DNA of 64,000 nt from Trichopria drosophilae (lineage: Eukaryota; Arthropoda; Insecta; Hymenoptera; Diapriidae). The position numbers were made by a program, and so were the translations under genes. The stretch lies in the NCBI GenBank assembly GCA_030407085.1, contig CM059585.1:100162501-100226500 (forward strand), read 5' to 3'. The notes under the pieces were generated by a model. That model ran no database searches, had not been told where the DNA came from, and saw only the letters and a program-made list of their open reading frames with translations. Positions 34,220 to 47,349 of the stretch are shown here, one piece after another (position 1 is the first letter of the stretch; each line of letters starts with the position of its first letter).

Positions 34220-37200
34220 AGAAAACGTCTACGATTCTGTGTGTGTATAGTAGAAAATCGTTACTTTTATAAGATTTATGCGACCTATTTCAGAACATCT
34301 AGAAATTGTTCTTATATTTATTTGCCATTCTACTATTTATGGTGGTTCTATTGAAAGTATGCTTATAATTTATAATCGGCCATTACCTATTTCTCAATCT
34401 TCACATTCTTTAGTTTCCACAATTTTTTAAATTAATTTTTTGTCACCTCAAAAATATGAATATTTAACAAAAACATATCTTTAAAAAAATCTATCGGTTA
34501 TTCCTTGAATTTCATCAACAAGTCATCTTTAATTCAGTCTAGAATGAATTATTAGAGATTTACTTAAAGTAAAACTGTCCAATTAGGAAAGAATTTCCTT
34601 AATTAATGATTGCTGTTTTTGTCGTACAAAATGTGTACTTGTTTTTATTTTTATTACATTTAAATGTTAGAAATTAATGGTAATAAATCTAATGATTATT
34701 AGATTTGATTATTTTCAAAACAATTAAAAAACAAATGGAAAAAGACAAATTAGAGACTACAAATTTAAATTGTTTCCTTTTTAAAAAAAAAAGTCCCTAT
34801 AAAAAGTTGCAGGAAGTGTTACTGCATAATTTATGGAAGACATTTGCCCCAGAAAATATTTATTTCTAGAGTCAGAATTAGTTTCTAACGACTTCTCATT
34901 TTCGGGGTGAAAAACGACGAAGAAAGGTTACGCAGTTAAAAATATCATTTAGATGCTCTTTTACCACGAATGCATCTGGATGAGTAGAATGGTATTATTT
35001 TCGATACAAATTTTGTCTTTTACAAATTAGAAAAATTAATTGAAGTTGGAAAATTTGATTGAAACTTTGTGTAATTACATCGTATTGAATGACATTTATA
35101 TTTGTTCTGTTATGATGGATTATAATGACATTCTACATGTGGGCGTAATACGCAGGCGCTTTTAAATTACTGCACGCCATTAACTGACTCTTAATTACTA
35201 TCCTTGCAAGTACTATCTAACTTGCTATGAGTAACGTCACTTGTTACTTGATAGATATTACTGTCGGTCATGGGATATGTATACTTTTTTGTATACAAAA
35301 CATTTGTATCAGTCTGGAGTCACCAATATTTCATTCTTGATATTATTTATTGCTGAAAAAGTGAAATGTACTATTAAAATAATAACGTCTATTAACTAGA
35401 GAGAAAAAAGGGTTAATGGAACCATGAAGAAATGGTAGATTTTAATATATGCGAATAGTAGAATTAACAACAAGAAAGGTTATAGTTGATATTTTAGTAC
35501 AATTAATTTAAGGGAGAAATAGTAAATGGAACAATTTTGATATTCTATTTACCATGGATATAGTTAAATTATAACTTTATTAACTATTAATTAAGTACTG
35601 TATTATAGCGTTTTACATTTGTAAAATGGTTCCGTTTTAGGCATTCAAAATGATGCGTATTCTTTCTATCTAAATTTCATGGAAAGAAAAGTCTTTATGA
35701 AAATTGTTCATTCTGAAATTCTGACTTTATTCGTTTCATAAGAAACAAGTAAAAATTCACTCTCTCAATAATATGCAACCTAAATAATGGATTTTGGCCA
35801 TATATAACTGTACGTAATTATCTACGATTTAATCAACTTATAAATAATTATATACGATGAAATTCCATATATATCAATTTATATGAAATTCAATAAAAAC
35901 TTATTCGTAAATTATATGCAATTATATGAAAACACACACAATTAAATATAATTCTATTAAATTGTATTTAAAATTATATACAATCAATTTTTTCCGGTTA
36001 TATGGATTTTTTGTGACCATTTTGCAGAAAATGATTGAGCAATAACATGCCGTAAACTTGACGTCTTAATGTGTTTTATTATTTATGTTGATTACTTTTT
36101 TGTTTCAATTCACGATTACTTTTTTTCAAAGAGGTGTTAAGACGGATAGGATGCATTTTAAATACAGAATATTAACTATTAATTATACCATTTAATTTAT
36201 GAATCACTATTATGCAATTAATAAATTTTGCGACAATTTTTTCACTATAAAAGTAAAAAATACTTAAACTCCTATATTCAAAAAGTTTGGACCAATAATG
36301 GTATTTTTTGGGATATGGTAAACTTTTTTTATGTATTTTATTTCAAATTGGAATTAGTTTTATTATATTTTTCGAAAGTGTTGTAAGTGACAAAATACTT
36401 GTTTATTAATAACAATAAACAAAGAACTTTATTACTCTTAAATCTACACTACTTGGAGAGACAAACAATATGAGTAATAACACGAATGAAGGTCAGAGTA
36501 GGTCAGAATGTAGTTCCAAAAATTTTTGTAGCAGCACAACAATTATTTGTCGAATTGTTTTTATTGCGTAATAACAGTCTTTATTTATGTTGGGCGTGGG
36601 TCGAAAAACTGACAAATCTAAAAGCGGTCAATAACCCAAAAATCAAAGAACCCGCAATTGAAAAACCGACAGGCAACAGAAAACGACAGTCAACAAAACA
36701 AAAAAGGCTGTCGATTTGTCGATGTGTATATTTTTTATGTGTCGTTTTTTTAACTGTCAGCTTTATGTTGCACCATATTTAAAACGTACATTTTCACTAT
36801 ATCTATATATATTTTCTTAAACCCTTAAAATTCCAATTTTCATGCCACGAACTTAACCTCAAAATTGTAAACATTAACTAAATTCCTTCCATGTATTTTT
36901 GATGTAACGTTTGTAGTTGACACAGAAAAAACGATCACAACGTGATTTTTTACATATTAACCTTTTAAAATAACTTTGCAAATTTTAGATCCGGATATTT
37001 TTTGTTCCATATTTCGTATATTATTTAGAAGATTTTTATACATAGGAGAACGTAAAGGATCGAATTGCAACGAACGCCATCTATCGAGAAAATTACCACC
37101 TTTTCCTTTGACATATAAAAAGAAACATCGATTTTCGAAAAGTTAATATTTTATACGCTGGAAACGTGTTTTTAGGTGTATAAATGGTTAGGGATCACTT

Positions 37201-38190
37201 CTGATAGAAATAGGCGAAGTTGATTTTTTCAGAATTTGGACCCCCCTGACGGGTCATTATAGTCCAGAAGTATGCCATTTTATCGTTTTGGTCATGGAGA
37301 ATAGACATAGTTTTGGTTCAGGATTATCCGAACAATTTTACTTTTTTATTTCCTTGCCAGTTATATGTTTATATCTTTCTGAGCATAACACAAAAATTTC
37401 CAGCGATGCACATTTCTTTGTGGATTTTTGAGCGTCATTATTATATAGAGCTTATATTGGTATAATGCCAAAGTTGAATGTCATTGTTTTCTAAAAACAA
37501 AATGGCGGTTTTAAAATAAGAAACATCATAAATTAAAAGTGTTTGTTTACGAATTTGTTTTTAAATTGAGAAAATAATGGAAGATATTTTAGGATTTAAC
37601 TAAAAGTGTATAAAATACATCAAGATACAAGAGAATATATTTCGGACTAAAATCAGTCTAACCTCTAAAAATGTCAGTAACTTAGATTTTTTTTGAGAAA
37701 ACATCCTCGTAAGTTTTGAAAGTCAAAGTAGAAAATATGTGTTACGTAAAATAAATTTCAAAATTCAAAATGATGGATCTAACATGGCCGTCAAATTTTA
37801 TATAGTTTGATAGTCCTTGATCTTTATATGACATTAAATTTTTGAAATTGAAAATGACGAATTTAATATGGTTCACAAAAATGCAGAAAAGATGTCGTTA
37901 CAGTGAAGATGTATATGCAATGGTATGTTATTATATATTAAGTGTTTTTTTATCTGTATTTTTTTTTTGTAATTTATTTTTTCTTTTTGTTTACTTTACT
38001 ATTTTCTGTTCTTATTACGGATTAATTTAGTTCGTTTATCTGCGACTAGGATAACTTCACCTACCAAGGACTTATCTATTTACACAGTTCTTTTCCAATT
38101 TTCCCCGTGATTTCGCTACATTGTCTACGGAGCATTATATGAAAAATATCCTATAGTCATTTAAAATTGATCGACCCAAAAAAAACAATA
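34220..38190. other. AT-rich intergenic stretch
   Basis: No gene. The start of a short repeat (GAGAAAAAAGGGTTAATGGAACCATGA) at about 35400-35485 recurs at about 50371-50465. Between 37490 and 37870, AAAATGGCGG-like words indicate a decayed copy of the 8.7-kb repeat family. A poly-T-rich segment near 37945-37990 causes a spurious frame. Confidence 0.45.
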
Positions 38191-38199
38191 TCTTACGGT

Positions 38200-38376
38200 T
38201 CACCAGTTACGCATACATTGTTGTACAGAAAAAACTGTCAGCATTTTCAACGCTTCTAATAACAACTCCAGCACCCCAGGCATGTAATTTAACAGCATTA
38301 CTGTTTCTTCTGCGTAATTTCCCATCTGCGTAGCGCCGCAGTGTTTACGATGATCCCGAGTTTCCTCTTCTTTGTC
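38200..38376 (-). CDS. Possible terminal exon, unknown product (weak)
   Basis: A pyrimidine-rich acceptor (CTTTTTTTTCTTTTAAG) precedes 58 open codons beginning DKEEETRDHRKHCGATQ and ending at a TGA. A second frame through the same DNA reads GKLRRRNSNAVKLHAWGAG and is equally protein-like, so I cannot choose the frame. CpG content is above background. No family recognised and no partner exon found; it may be a repeat fragment. Confidence 0.2.
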   Translation of the reverse strand, partial: DKEEETRDHRKHCGATQMGNYAEETVMLLNYMPGVLELLLEALKMLTVFSVQQCMRNW

Positions 38377-38439
38377 CTTAAAAGAAAAAAAGGCTCGAGA
38401 TTACGGCATGTTTAATTTCATGACGCGTTCTCGCGTAGG

Positions 38440-38465
38440 TTTCTGCCAGGTCCTTGAAGGTGACC
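38440..38465. other. Palindrome CCAGGTC-n9-GACCTGG
   Basis: A seven-bp inverted pair with AGGTCC and GGTGACC half-sites reminiscent of nuclear-receptor elements, in a short G+C-richer island at about 38330-38530. Confidence 0.4.
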
Positions 38466-38539
38466 TGGACGGGCCTCTATGGTCGACGGAAGGTCAAATC
38501 GGTAGGCATAACGTTCCTCGTGTCTAGAATGTATGGCTT

Positions 38540-41500
38540 TCTAATATCGCGGAATTTCGAGTTGAGATAACGCTAATTGTAACGATAACATTGATAAATT
38601 CACTTGGAGAACCAGATACAAGTTACGCCTACTTCGACGCCGTAAAAAAGACTTCTACTATTTCGACTTGGAGATAACTCGTTTTGCGTCCGCAATTACT
38701 CCTTCGGAATTCTCGATGAAATCTCAACGGTGCAATCGTTTGAATAATTTAGATCGAATGATAATTTCTTTGCTCGAAAAAGTACTCTGGATACTTTTTC
38801 AAATCTTGCGAAAGGGAATCTTAAAAATTAGAGTCTAAAAGATGCCAAAAAATTCGCTGAAACAAGATTTGAAGACAATCGATGAGCGAACAGTACTTTT
38901 ATAGTAGAATGAGTGAAGTCCAATTTTACCCACAGTTTCCGAGCGTCACTTTTACAATTTTATCCATTGGTTTCTTTGATCCCATAGATTATTCAACTTT
39001 TAGACCACTTTTAGCTGACCATGACGACATCCATTAGTCGACTAAAGTCAACTTTATACAACATATTTGGCATTCAACTGGAGACATCTAAAGTCGATTG
39101 ACAGTTGGTTTATATTTACGTATATTGATGACGGTTGATGTGGTGTTTAAAAAAGAAAATGATTTTGAAAAAATGTCAACAGTGTTTTTTAATATGTATA
39201 TTAAATTATCATGAATTACAATATAAATAGTATAGGTGTAGTTTTTGTTTGATGTTGAATCTATTATCAGATTTTCGGTGTTCAACACGACAAATCCAAA
39301 ATGGTGTATTCAAAATAACGGATGAAAATGCCACTTCTGACAATTTGCACTCTTCAGTTCCACTCTCAAAAGTTTGAAGTACTTTTCACTTTATAAGAAG
39401 TTAGTTACACCTGAAACGTCTCCTTATCACTATTTTTTTTACACAAGAGTACCATCATAACCGTCGACATTTTCAACGATCAATGTCATTGAGAATCTTT
39501 TCCGAACCTCCATGAGTAACAGAACAAACATCGATCGACCTCGGAAATTTAAATTCTTTGAAATATTACCATGTTTGGAAAGTATTGAGAAATTACTTCA
39601 GCAAATTTCGTAAACTATCTCCTAAACAATTTTATTTAAATATAGAGTTTGATGCTGGATTATGCGCGAACGTTCGGTTGACCTATCGTTTTTTCTGATT
39701 TTCTAATAGTAAATAAGATAACTAGGGGTCTTTGATAACTTTGCCATTTTTAATTAGTATGAGTTTATTTTATGTTAAACAATAATAAAATAGAGAAAAT
39801 ATAAAATATTTTTTAGAATATTTATCTGGACTATTTTTTTAATATCTACCTTTCTGCTGTATTTAATTACTATTAATATTTTTCAATTTTCAAAACCATC
39901 AATAATCAAAAATGTTAGGTTAATAGTTTTATCTTCGATAACATTAAATGTCACACTTTCCATCGATTGTAATTACTTCAAATGTAGGATAAGTATTCAT
40001 ATTTAATCGTTTTATTAGCCACCTACTTATTTGGGACACAAGCGACCCATCTGTCACCCTTTTATCGATTTTCATTACTGCTATATAGTCACAGGTTTCT
40101 AAAACAAAGTCATTGAATTTAATTTCTGCACCAAACTATAAAGTCAAAAAGTTCAATATTATGAAGTATAATTTATTTTGTCCCAGCCACTTAAAGAGGC
40201 CAAAGTCAATTAATCACTGGTAGTTTCACTCGCTGAAAATTACTTTCATGATCATCATTTGTCAGTCATAAGTTATCAGATGAAAATTAATAACAAACCA
40301 TCCACGGAGCAAAACGATCAATCGACTTAAAAATAGTCAACGTATAAAAAAAATTGACGGGTTATTAAGAAAGTAATGAATGAACTACGACAAAATTTAT
40401 TGCTAACATTTATTTAGTCAACACTAAGCATTTAAATAATAAGTTACGTTTTGTTATAAATTATTCGCTAAATATGAACAATGTTTACACTAAATTATGT
40501 AACTCAAATAATACGACCCTGGAATACGTAAGATCACGAGGAGATAATCGGCCCATTTTGCATGTAGTTTTATGCAAATTTCGGATTTCATCCTTCATCG
40601 ATCATAGGCTTGTCTACTTTTTACACGTTCTACTACCACTCACTGACATGTGTTGATAAACGGTGCTACTAGTATCATTAAAAAGTTAGTCGGATTCGTG
40701 TTATGACATGAATTTCGTTTAGTACACATGTTATATATATGTGTTAAACCTTTTATTTTCTTATATTTACATGCGAATATAAAATTGCAAAATACCAATT
40801 TTGATATAAAATTCATTAATATTATCGTATTTTTTAATCGAAAAATGAAAAAATCTTCTAGGCAAAATGTTGTACATGTATGAAACTGGTTCTTCATTAT
40901 GACGACGTTTAATGTTTTTTCATTAAATATTAATTGAATCACATTGTTCTTATTTTGTCTAAACATCTGAGAGTGAATTTTTACTAAACTGTCAAAGAAA
41001 AACAAAGTTGATACAATTGCGGAACAGACACACGACTTATGTGCCCGTGAATCGATAAGATTAAAAGAAGATATATTGAAGTAATATCTGGATAGATTAA
41101 TCGATTTAACGAATATTTCCTACATGCACAAAATGTGCACTATAAATTGCCAGAATTCGTTTAAAAAAATTAGACTATAGTATAGTTACATTTTATCTTT
41201 ATAACCTGGGGTCATTTTTAGGTTAGGTATTATCTAAAAAAAAGTTTGTTGTTCGTACAAAATGAATCCTATAATTTTGTCGCGCAATTTTGCTGCGTTT
41301 TAATGGATAAATTCTTGGAATTGACATCAGCCTTTTGAGTAGCTTAACAATTATTACTAGAAACTTGTTTTTTAGAGTTGCTCAATAAAGGACTCTTGAC
41401 TTCAACTCATTGTCAGTAAATAGTTTAAATTAGTACATTGTGCTGTATCTCATAAAGCAGGTCGACCTCATTGAGATCAGACAATAAGGAAACGATTGAT

Positions 41501-41900
41501 CAGGATCCTGCGAATAATACATCTAACGAATAAGCAATAAATTCAACGACAATTGACAAAACACCTTTCAATTTCACTCCAGATTGGCGCAACCTACACG
41601 CGAGGGTATTGACGTTTCAAATTATCGCTAGTGTAGACAGAAGTTATTGTTGCATACGACCTGGACTGACGAAACGCGATAAGAAATCCGATTAAGTCGA
41701 TTTAAATATAAAATGTTATTCGAGGGCTAAAGAAGACCATAAAATAAAACTGCGGTTTCAAAAGTTAAAATAGTCGAAACTATTTTTTGGTGTTTTGACA
41801 CTTTAAGCTAGATCGAAAGTACTGAAAATTGTCAACAATTTGTGGTATTGAAGTTGCGAAATATTAAATTTAGATAATTATAAAACAGATATTCTAACCG
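38540..41900. other. AT-rich intergenic stretch
   Basis: No gene recognised. Frames such as 40640-41005 are AT-driven, with no domain or splice support. Confidence 0.45.
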
Positions 41901-42069
41901 CTGCTGATGAGAAATTATTAAAGCAGAAATGAGCCCAGTTTTTATTAGGAAGTTTTTTGAGAAATTGCTCCGCCAGATGGCAGTAGTAGATGCTGGCCCT
42001 ATCATAGACGCTTACGATTGTATGTTTATATATCAATGAGCGAATTTTAGATAGTGGTTGGATTAAAAA

Positions 42070-42171
42070 ATGACTACGGTAATGAATATAGCAGATTTGA
42101 AGAAATTGTTGAAAGAAATAGATGTGAAAAGGACAGGAAGAAAAGCTGCGTTGGTAGAAAGATATAAATGA
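42070..42171 (+). CDS. SAP-like mini-ORF (33 aa)
   Basis: The ATG at 42070 opens a frame whose core, NIADLKKLLKEIDVKRTGRK plus AALVERY, is a good match to the SAP DNA-binding helix-turn-helix pattern (leucines, then T-G-x-K-x-x-L-x-x-R). It stops after 33 residues, so it is either a truncated transposon-type protein or the first exon of one. No downstream continuation was found. Confidence 0.45.
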   Translation: MTTVMNIADLKKLLKEIDVKRTGRKAALVERYK

Positions 42172-42191
42172 GGTGCAACAATAAAACATAC

Positions 42192-42350
42192 CTATGTAGC
42201 TGTCGATGACAATATCCTCTGGATTAAAATGGTCGATGCATAAACCATGTCCTGATTTTGGAAAAAAGGCTTTTTGATCGCGTCCAGCCATTTTCTTGGT
42301 TGATAATTGAAATCGCATTTTACCTTTACAATCTTCTACACTACACTTCA
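42192..42350 (-). CDS. THAP-like zinc-finger exon fragment
   Basis: The acceptor TTTTTTATGCAG and donor ATAG|GTATGT bound 159 nt. The frame reads KCSVEDCKGK near the start and HGLCIDHFNPEDIVIDSY at the end. C-x4-C and C-x2-H-F-x-P-x-D are the ends of a THAP finger, but the middle is shorter than usual and the invariant Trp is missing. No initiating ATG lies in the frame. THAP domains occur in P-element-type transposases and domesticated relatives. Probably a decayed fragment; it faces the SAP-like ORF head-on. Confidence 0.45.
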
Positions 42351-42529
42351 CTGCATAAAAAACGGTGTAAGGTTATGTATGATGTTTGTAAATTATGCAC
42401 AGATAGTGAGCAGCCATGATAGTGCCAGCTTCTACTGCTGCCGTTTGGCGGATCACTTTGTGTTGTTGTTCAAGTGTGGCTCCATATTAGAAATCCTGAT
42501 GACAAAAACTCAATTTTGACCTTGGAATT

Positions 42530-45500
42530 TTGAAGAGCGATCTCGAAAATGCTAGTACATCTTCTATCAAATTTTTCAACTTTGATTTCGATCTGAAAAA
42601 TTGATTGGAATTGAAGGAAAAAGTCTCCTTTCAGGCGTTAATGGGTTAAGGTAGTTAGACCCTGGGATAATGTTTGGAAAAAATGTTTAATAACGTTTTC
42701 AAGAGTTTAATTTCCACTAACAATGACATTTTCGAATGTGGAAAGTGTTATATTATATAGTCCTTAACAAAAAATTCAGACCTTGAACAATTCGTTAAAC
42801 AAATTTTGGTAATGATTTAAACTTTCTTCTTATCGGCAGTTAACAATTTTTAAAATTGAAAAAACAAGATGGCAGTCAGTTCGACTGGATACATGAGAAG
42901 GTTTTTGAAATACATGTCGATGAAAACTGCAAATTCTTAGATAAAAATGTTCACAAATAAGGATACATTTTTAATACCAATAACAATACTTCAAAATAAT
43001 TTAGGCAAAACTTAGTTCCTTGTGGTTTGAATATGGACCACAAGTCACGGAAACGTCGATTTTATGAAAGACAATCTTAAAAATGCACGAACAAATGAAA
43101 TAGTTGGAACGGTATAGTAGGAGAAGACTAACCATCGTTTTTAGTTAATTTACTAACTAAATAATACCTTCCACAAATTGGTTAATCCTACTATTTAAAT
43201 AGTAAATCCAAGTAATAAACGTAGTTGGGGCAGATCCTACTATTTGGATACTAAAACCGTATTCATTTGTTCTGTGTATTAAAATTTCCTATAAAGTTGT
43301 AGGTCTTATGAGATTTTTACTAATACTTTTTTTGAAATGTAATATTCTTTATGAAATGCTTTTTCTTAATTCAGAAGATCTAGTATAACGAAATGATTTA
43401 ATCTTACCCGATATGTAGACAAGCCTTATTTGATTTCAGATCTCGGCAGATATAACCATAAATCAAATACAATTAGATCGAAATAAGATCTCTCTTGATC
43501 ATGCTTTTCTGTAGATATGCATAACTGATATACGAAATACCTATAGAGAAAACGTCGGAAGTTACTGATGTTCGATATTAATCTAAAATAATATAAGAAC
43601 GTTTGTTATAATGATAGGATAGTGTCGATATTCAGCAATTACTGTTAGAGTACTCAAAATAAAAACAAATCCTCGTAACGATATGAAATCTGGGTATTTA
43701 CACTGCACTATCAATGATCGACACCTGGTAACGAAATATGAAAACAAAAATTCAAGAAACTATTGGGTCTAAGATTATCGAAAGTTATCGATTTAAACAA
43801 AATAATATAATGTCAACAAAGTTAGCAAGGTAATAAGAAGCATGAGTGAATCTGATTTGCTAATTATATCATATTTTTATGATAACAACACTTTTTGATC
43901 AAACCGTATAACTAACTTTTAAAAAATTTCACATTATACTTTATTTGTAAATAACTAAAAATAATTTTTAAATAAGCTCCACTCAAATTAAGCACCAGAA
44001 CGAAATAGTTTGATGTCCAAAAACGAAATCGATTTACAAACTCCATCTTTATTGATAGTCATAATTTGTGAGTAATCACAGTAGATTCGAAAAGCCTAAT
44101 AAAGGAATTTACTGGACGAAATTTTCAGCACGAATATTGTTTGACTAAATTATTACTTACAAATAAGACCTCACAAAACGTATGATTCATTCCGACGACA
44201 AACTAATCGACTATTACGTAACAAAAATATATAAGGTACTTGATTTAGATCGATGATATACTGAAAATGTGAAAATCGATGATCAATATTAACGTCACTA
44301 TATTTCTGAGAAGAATGAATGTTTTATAAAAAATAATACTCAAAACATATTCAACTAATAGGGTATTTGATATTCAACTTTTTGTCTTATGAGAAAATTA
44401 AACAAATGAGGAATTACATATAACTTCTGATATTTGCTACCAAATTATTTGCAGGGTTGATTGAACTATGTATGCCCTTTACCTTCTTTTTCAATTTAAC
44501 GGATTGATCATAGAGGTCGTTTGAAAGTCAAAGTCCTAATCGAAGCATTAACCTTTATCAAACAATGACCTTAAAACGATCAATAAAATATACATTCGAA
44601 AACATTGTCAAGGTCACAATTTGTTCCCCTCGATGTCTAACAATATTTCCCAAAAACACTACCCTGAAAAAAAAAATAAAGATTTCTTGGTTTTCTGCAT
44701 TATTTATCAATTTCTCTGTGAAATTAACTCTGTGATTAACGTGATAGTTCATCTGCAAAATTGTGAACTCTTACAAAATCCAGGATTGAAAATACGAGTT
44801 TCTATGGAAAAATTAAATATAGACCTTTAATAACCTTGAAAATGAAGGCCAAGGTTTTGTAAAAGTCATAGTTCAATCAGCCCGTCAAAATCCAACAATT
44901 TCTGTTTTAAGAGTTTTCCAGAGTAGTCGAACATTATAGGTGGCGCTAGTATAGAAAGTTAACAGTTACGGAGGAAACAATTCCTAATTGCACATAAAAT
45001 GTTGCCATGAAAACGAACCACGAGGCACGAGGAATTTTGCAGATTTATTTGGTTATATTTTTATTCGATTTTATATAATTTGAAGATGTTTGTATTTCCG
45101 CAATGGTAATATACAAAATCGGCTATTCTCATGTAAAATGAATACAGGAATCTAAACTAAGCCCTTAAAATAAGATAAAATGAGATACAAGACTGGTCAA
45201 ACGGAATCTGTAGAATATCCAGATTTTCCATGTTGTGATTACAAATTATGCGAAATTTGCAATTGATTGGTTCTTTCGTAACCTTGAGATTTCTACATTA
45301 CTCCTACCTACATTTTTCTATTATTCCGGAAGAATGCCGGAATTAGTCTGTTTGTAAACAGTAGGACCTGCGAAATTGACTGTCGTCCGTTTCGACGACC
45401 CCCAAAAGTGACTGCAAGTTGTGAAAACGAGCGAAGAGGAGGGAGGGAGGTAATCTTTACTTTGTTTATACACATCAAACTGTTTGAGAAAAGAGTGGGG

Positions 45501-46535
45501 AAAGCGTTTTCATATGGCAACTAATTTCAAAGGCTTCCGTCGAGACAATTTGACAAGTCAGTTAATTTTGAAATGCGATTTCCCGCACTAGTAACGAAAT
45601 GTACTATTACTTGCTTATTTGACGACTTCCAATATTTATCATTTCAACTACAATATATTTCACATTGTAGGCATAGAGCTATATTTGCTTTATTATTCTT
45701 TATTACAAAATATATCACAATTTTAACTTGTGCATGCGACATTATGATAAATAATACACACAGAGAGATTAAAAATTGTAAACCGTACGGAATAGTAGTT
45801 ACTCGTACTGTGGAAAGAGTTTATCAAATGTATTACGTCTGTTTTACTATTCAGAATTATATAAAATGCTTATTCAATTCTAACGCTACGGTACTTACAT
45901 TTGAGGTTATGTCTGATTAACTCCGAAACATTTTGTTGCATCGGCGAAATATTGCCAAGAATACAAGGCATCTTTTCAAACTTACCTTCTCAAACATCGA
46001 ATTTCTTGAAACTTTTCAAAATATGCACCGACTCTCCACAGAATACCAACTGTTGTTTGCACACTGTCCATTTTTCTATACGTACAAATTTCATATCGCG
46101 AAAATACATGGATGAAAAAGAAGTGTTCGCAATTCCCGTTGTGTTTTTGGTTGTCGGTTATTACAAAGACAAGTCTCGTAGGGTTAACTTAGGATTCAAA
46201 ATGGAGGGAGATTATTCTACGTTACCTCTATATCCCGCTTTGTTTTGTTTTCGTTCATCGCGAGGGTCGCGAGTGTAATGTCTAAGCGAGGTTTGCCGAT
46301 CTTTTCCGAAAATATCGCAGGAATGTTGCGAAACGTAGAAAAACGATGTGATGGGGATGAGGAAAGAGACTAGTTAGTAATATAACACTAGACGAGACAA
46401 GCTTGGAACTAGGATATAACTTTGGACGGTATATAAACAATATTTTCTAATTGTTGAACTGACTCGATGCAATGACATGGAGACAGTACTTGCACAACAG
46501 CAATATTAAAGGAACAGGGACAATTGATAGTGGGT
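42530..46535. other. AT-rich intergenic stretch with repeat traces
   Basis: 42640-42710 (GGGTTAAGGTAGTTAGACC, GTTTGGAAAAAA) is an inverted match to the left flank of the 61-kb palindrome at 60655-60712. AGGTGGCGCTAG at 44938-44949 matches the insect CTCF core. Short frames at 45573-46278 overlap one another and show no domain. Confidence 0.45.
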
Positions 46536-46543
46536 TCTTATTA

Positions 46544-46707
46544 TACAGGGTGCACCAAAAGTCTGGAAACACTTAAATATCTTGACAAGGACATCCAAGG
46601 TCAAATGACTAGTAGCGGTAAATGCGTCTTTTTAAACCTTATAACTTTTCTCAAAAACATTGTTTTCGAGATATTTAGGTATTTCCAGACTTTTGGTACA
46701 CCATGTA
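46544..46707. mobile_element. Mariner-like MITE, TACAGGGTGCACCAAAAGTC ends
   Basis: Left TACAGGGTGCACCAAAAGTC and right GACTTTTGGTACACCATGTA are near-perfect inverses; the symmetry runs about 36 bp inwards to ATATCT. Flanked by TA. 164 bp with no ORF of its own. Confidence 0.88.
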
Positions 46708-47019
46708 TATAGAAAATCTAAGAAATTCCTAATGGAAAATGCAAAAAATAAGTACGCACCAGTGGAAAAAGCTATTAGTATTATCGGAAATGCTGCACAA
46801 TACTCCAGAAATACATAGTGAAATTAACTTTGATGATAATTGCTGGTTTGAACTTCATGAAATGGTTCTATTAAATTTTTTTTCTTTATGTAGTGTATTT
46901 AAAAACAACGTCCTTTAATGCAGAGTATATTTCACGTAATATGATCCCAGCAAGATCATTTCTCCTCGATCCTTTTGGTAATTATATTTTCCCTGTGATC
47001 GAATATTCACGGTGCTTTA

Positions 47020-47200
47020 AAAAATAGTTCAGAATGGTCTCATAATGTGTTCTATAAGAGTTCAGATGCGTCAAATTATGAGGTTTTTCTAAGCTTGAGG
47101 TCGTAACGATCACATAATGATATCAAGTTCAGAAAACCCTCATAATTTGACGCATCTGACCACTGGTACACATGATGAGATCATTCCGAACTATTTTTTG
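47020..47200. repeat. Fold-back element (~79-bp arms)
   Basis: Arms 47020-47098 and 47123-47200 are reverse complements, including AAAATAGTTC, CAGATGCGTCAAATTATGAG and TTTTCT.A.CTTGA. The loop is about 24 nt. Weaker symmetry continues out to about 46941 and 47265. Related in sequence to the fold-back at 12585-12717. Confidence 0.85.
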
Positions 47201-47349
47201 GTTCTCCTTTCTGGGCCTGTGATCAATTACATCGTGTTAGGATCAAACATCAGTCAAAAAATAAAAATAAAAGTTAAATATTTTGCACATGGCAAAGTTT
47301 TTTAAATTAGCGACGTTGCCAACCATTGGATTCTACTGTTGGAAGAAAA

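Larger units (their letters stand above)
41958..42460. repeat. Imperfect inverted repeat pair flanking THAP/SAP-like fragments
   Basis: The arms at about 41958-42014 and 42407-42460 are inverted and about 77 % identical by eye over 57 bp, sharing ATGATAG.GCCAGC, TCTACT.CTGCC and TGGCGGA. They enclose about 390 bp that holds the two protein-like fragments below. This could be a small decayed DNA transposon or a pair of regulatory boxes; CCAGATGGCAG in the left arm is CTCF-like. Confidence 0.55.

Noticed and set aside
40640..41005. 121-codon minus-strand frame
   Set aside because: Phe/Ile/Asn/Lys-rich translation typical of AT-rich non-coding DNA.
45573..46278. Overlapping 115- and 125-codon frames
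   Set aside because: They overlap in different frames, neither shows a domain, and the base composition is not coding-like.
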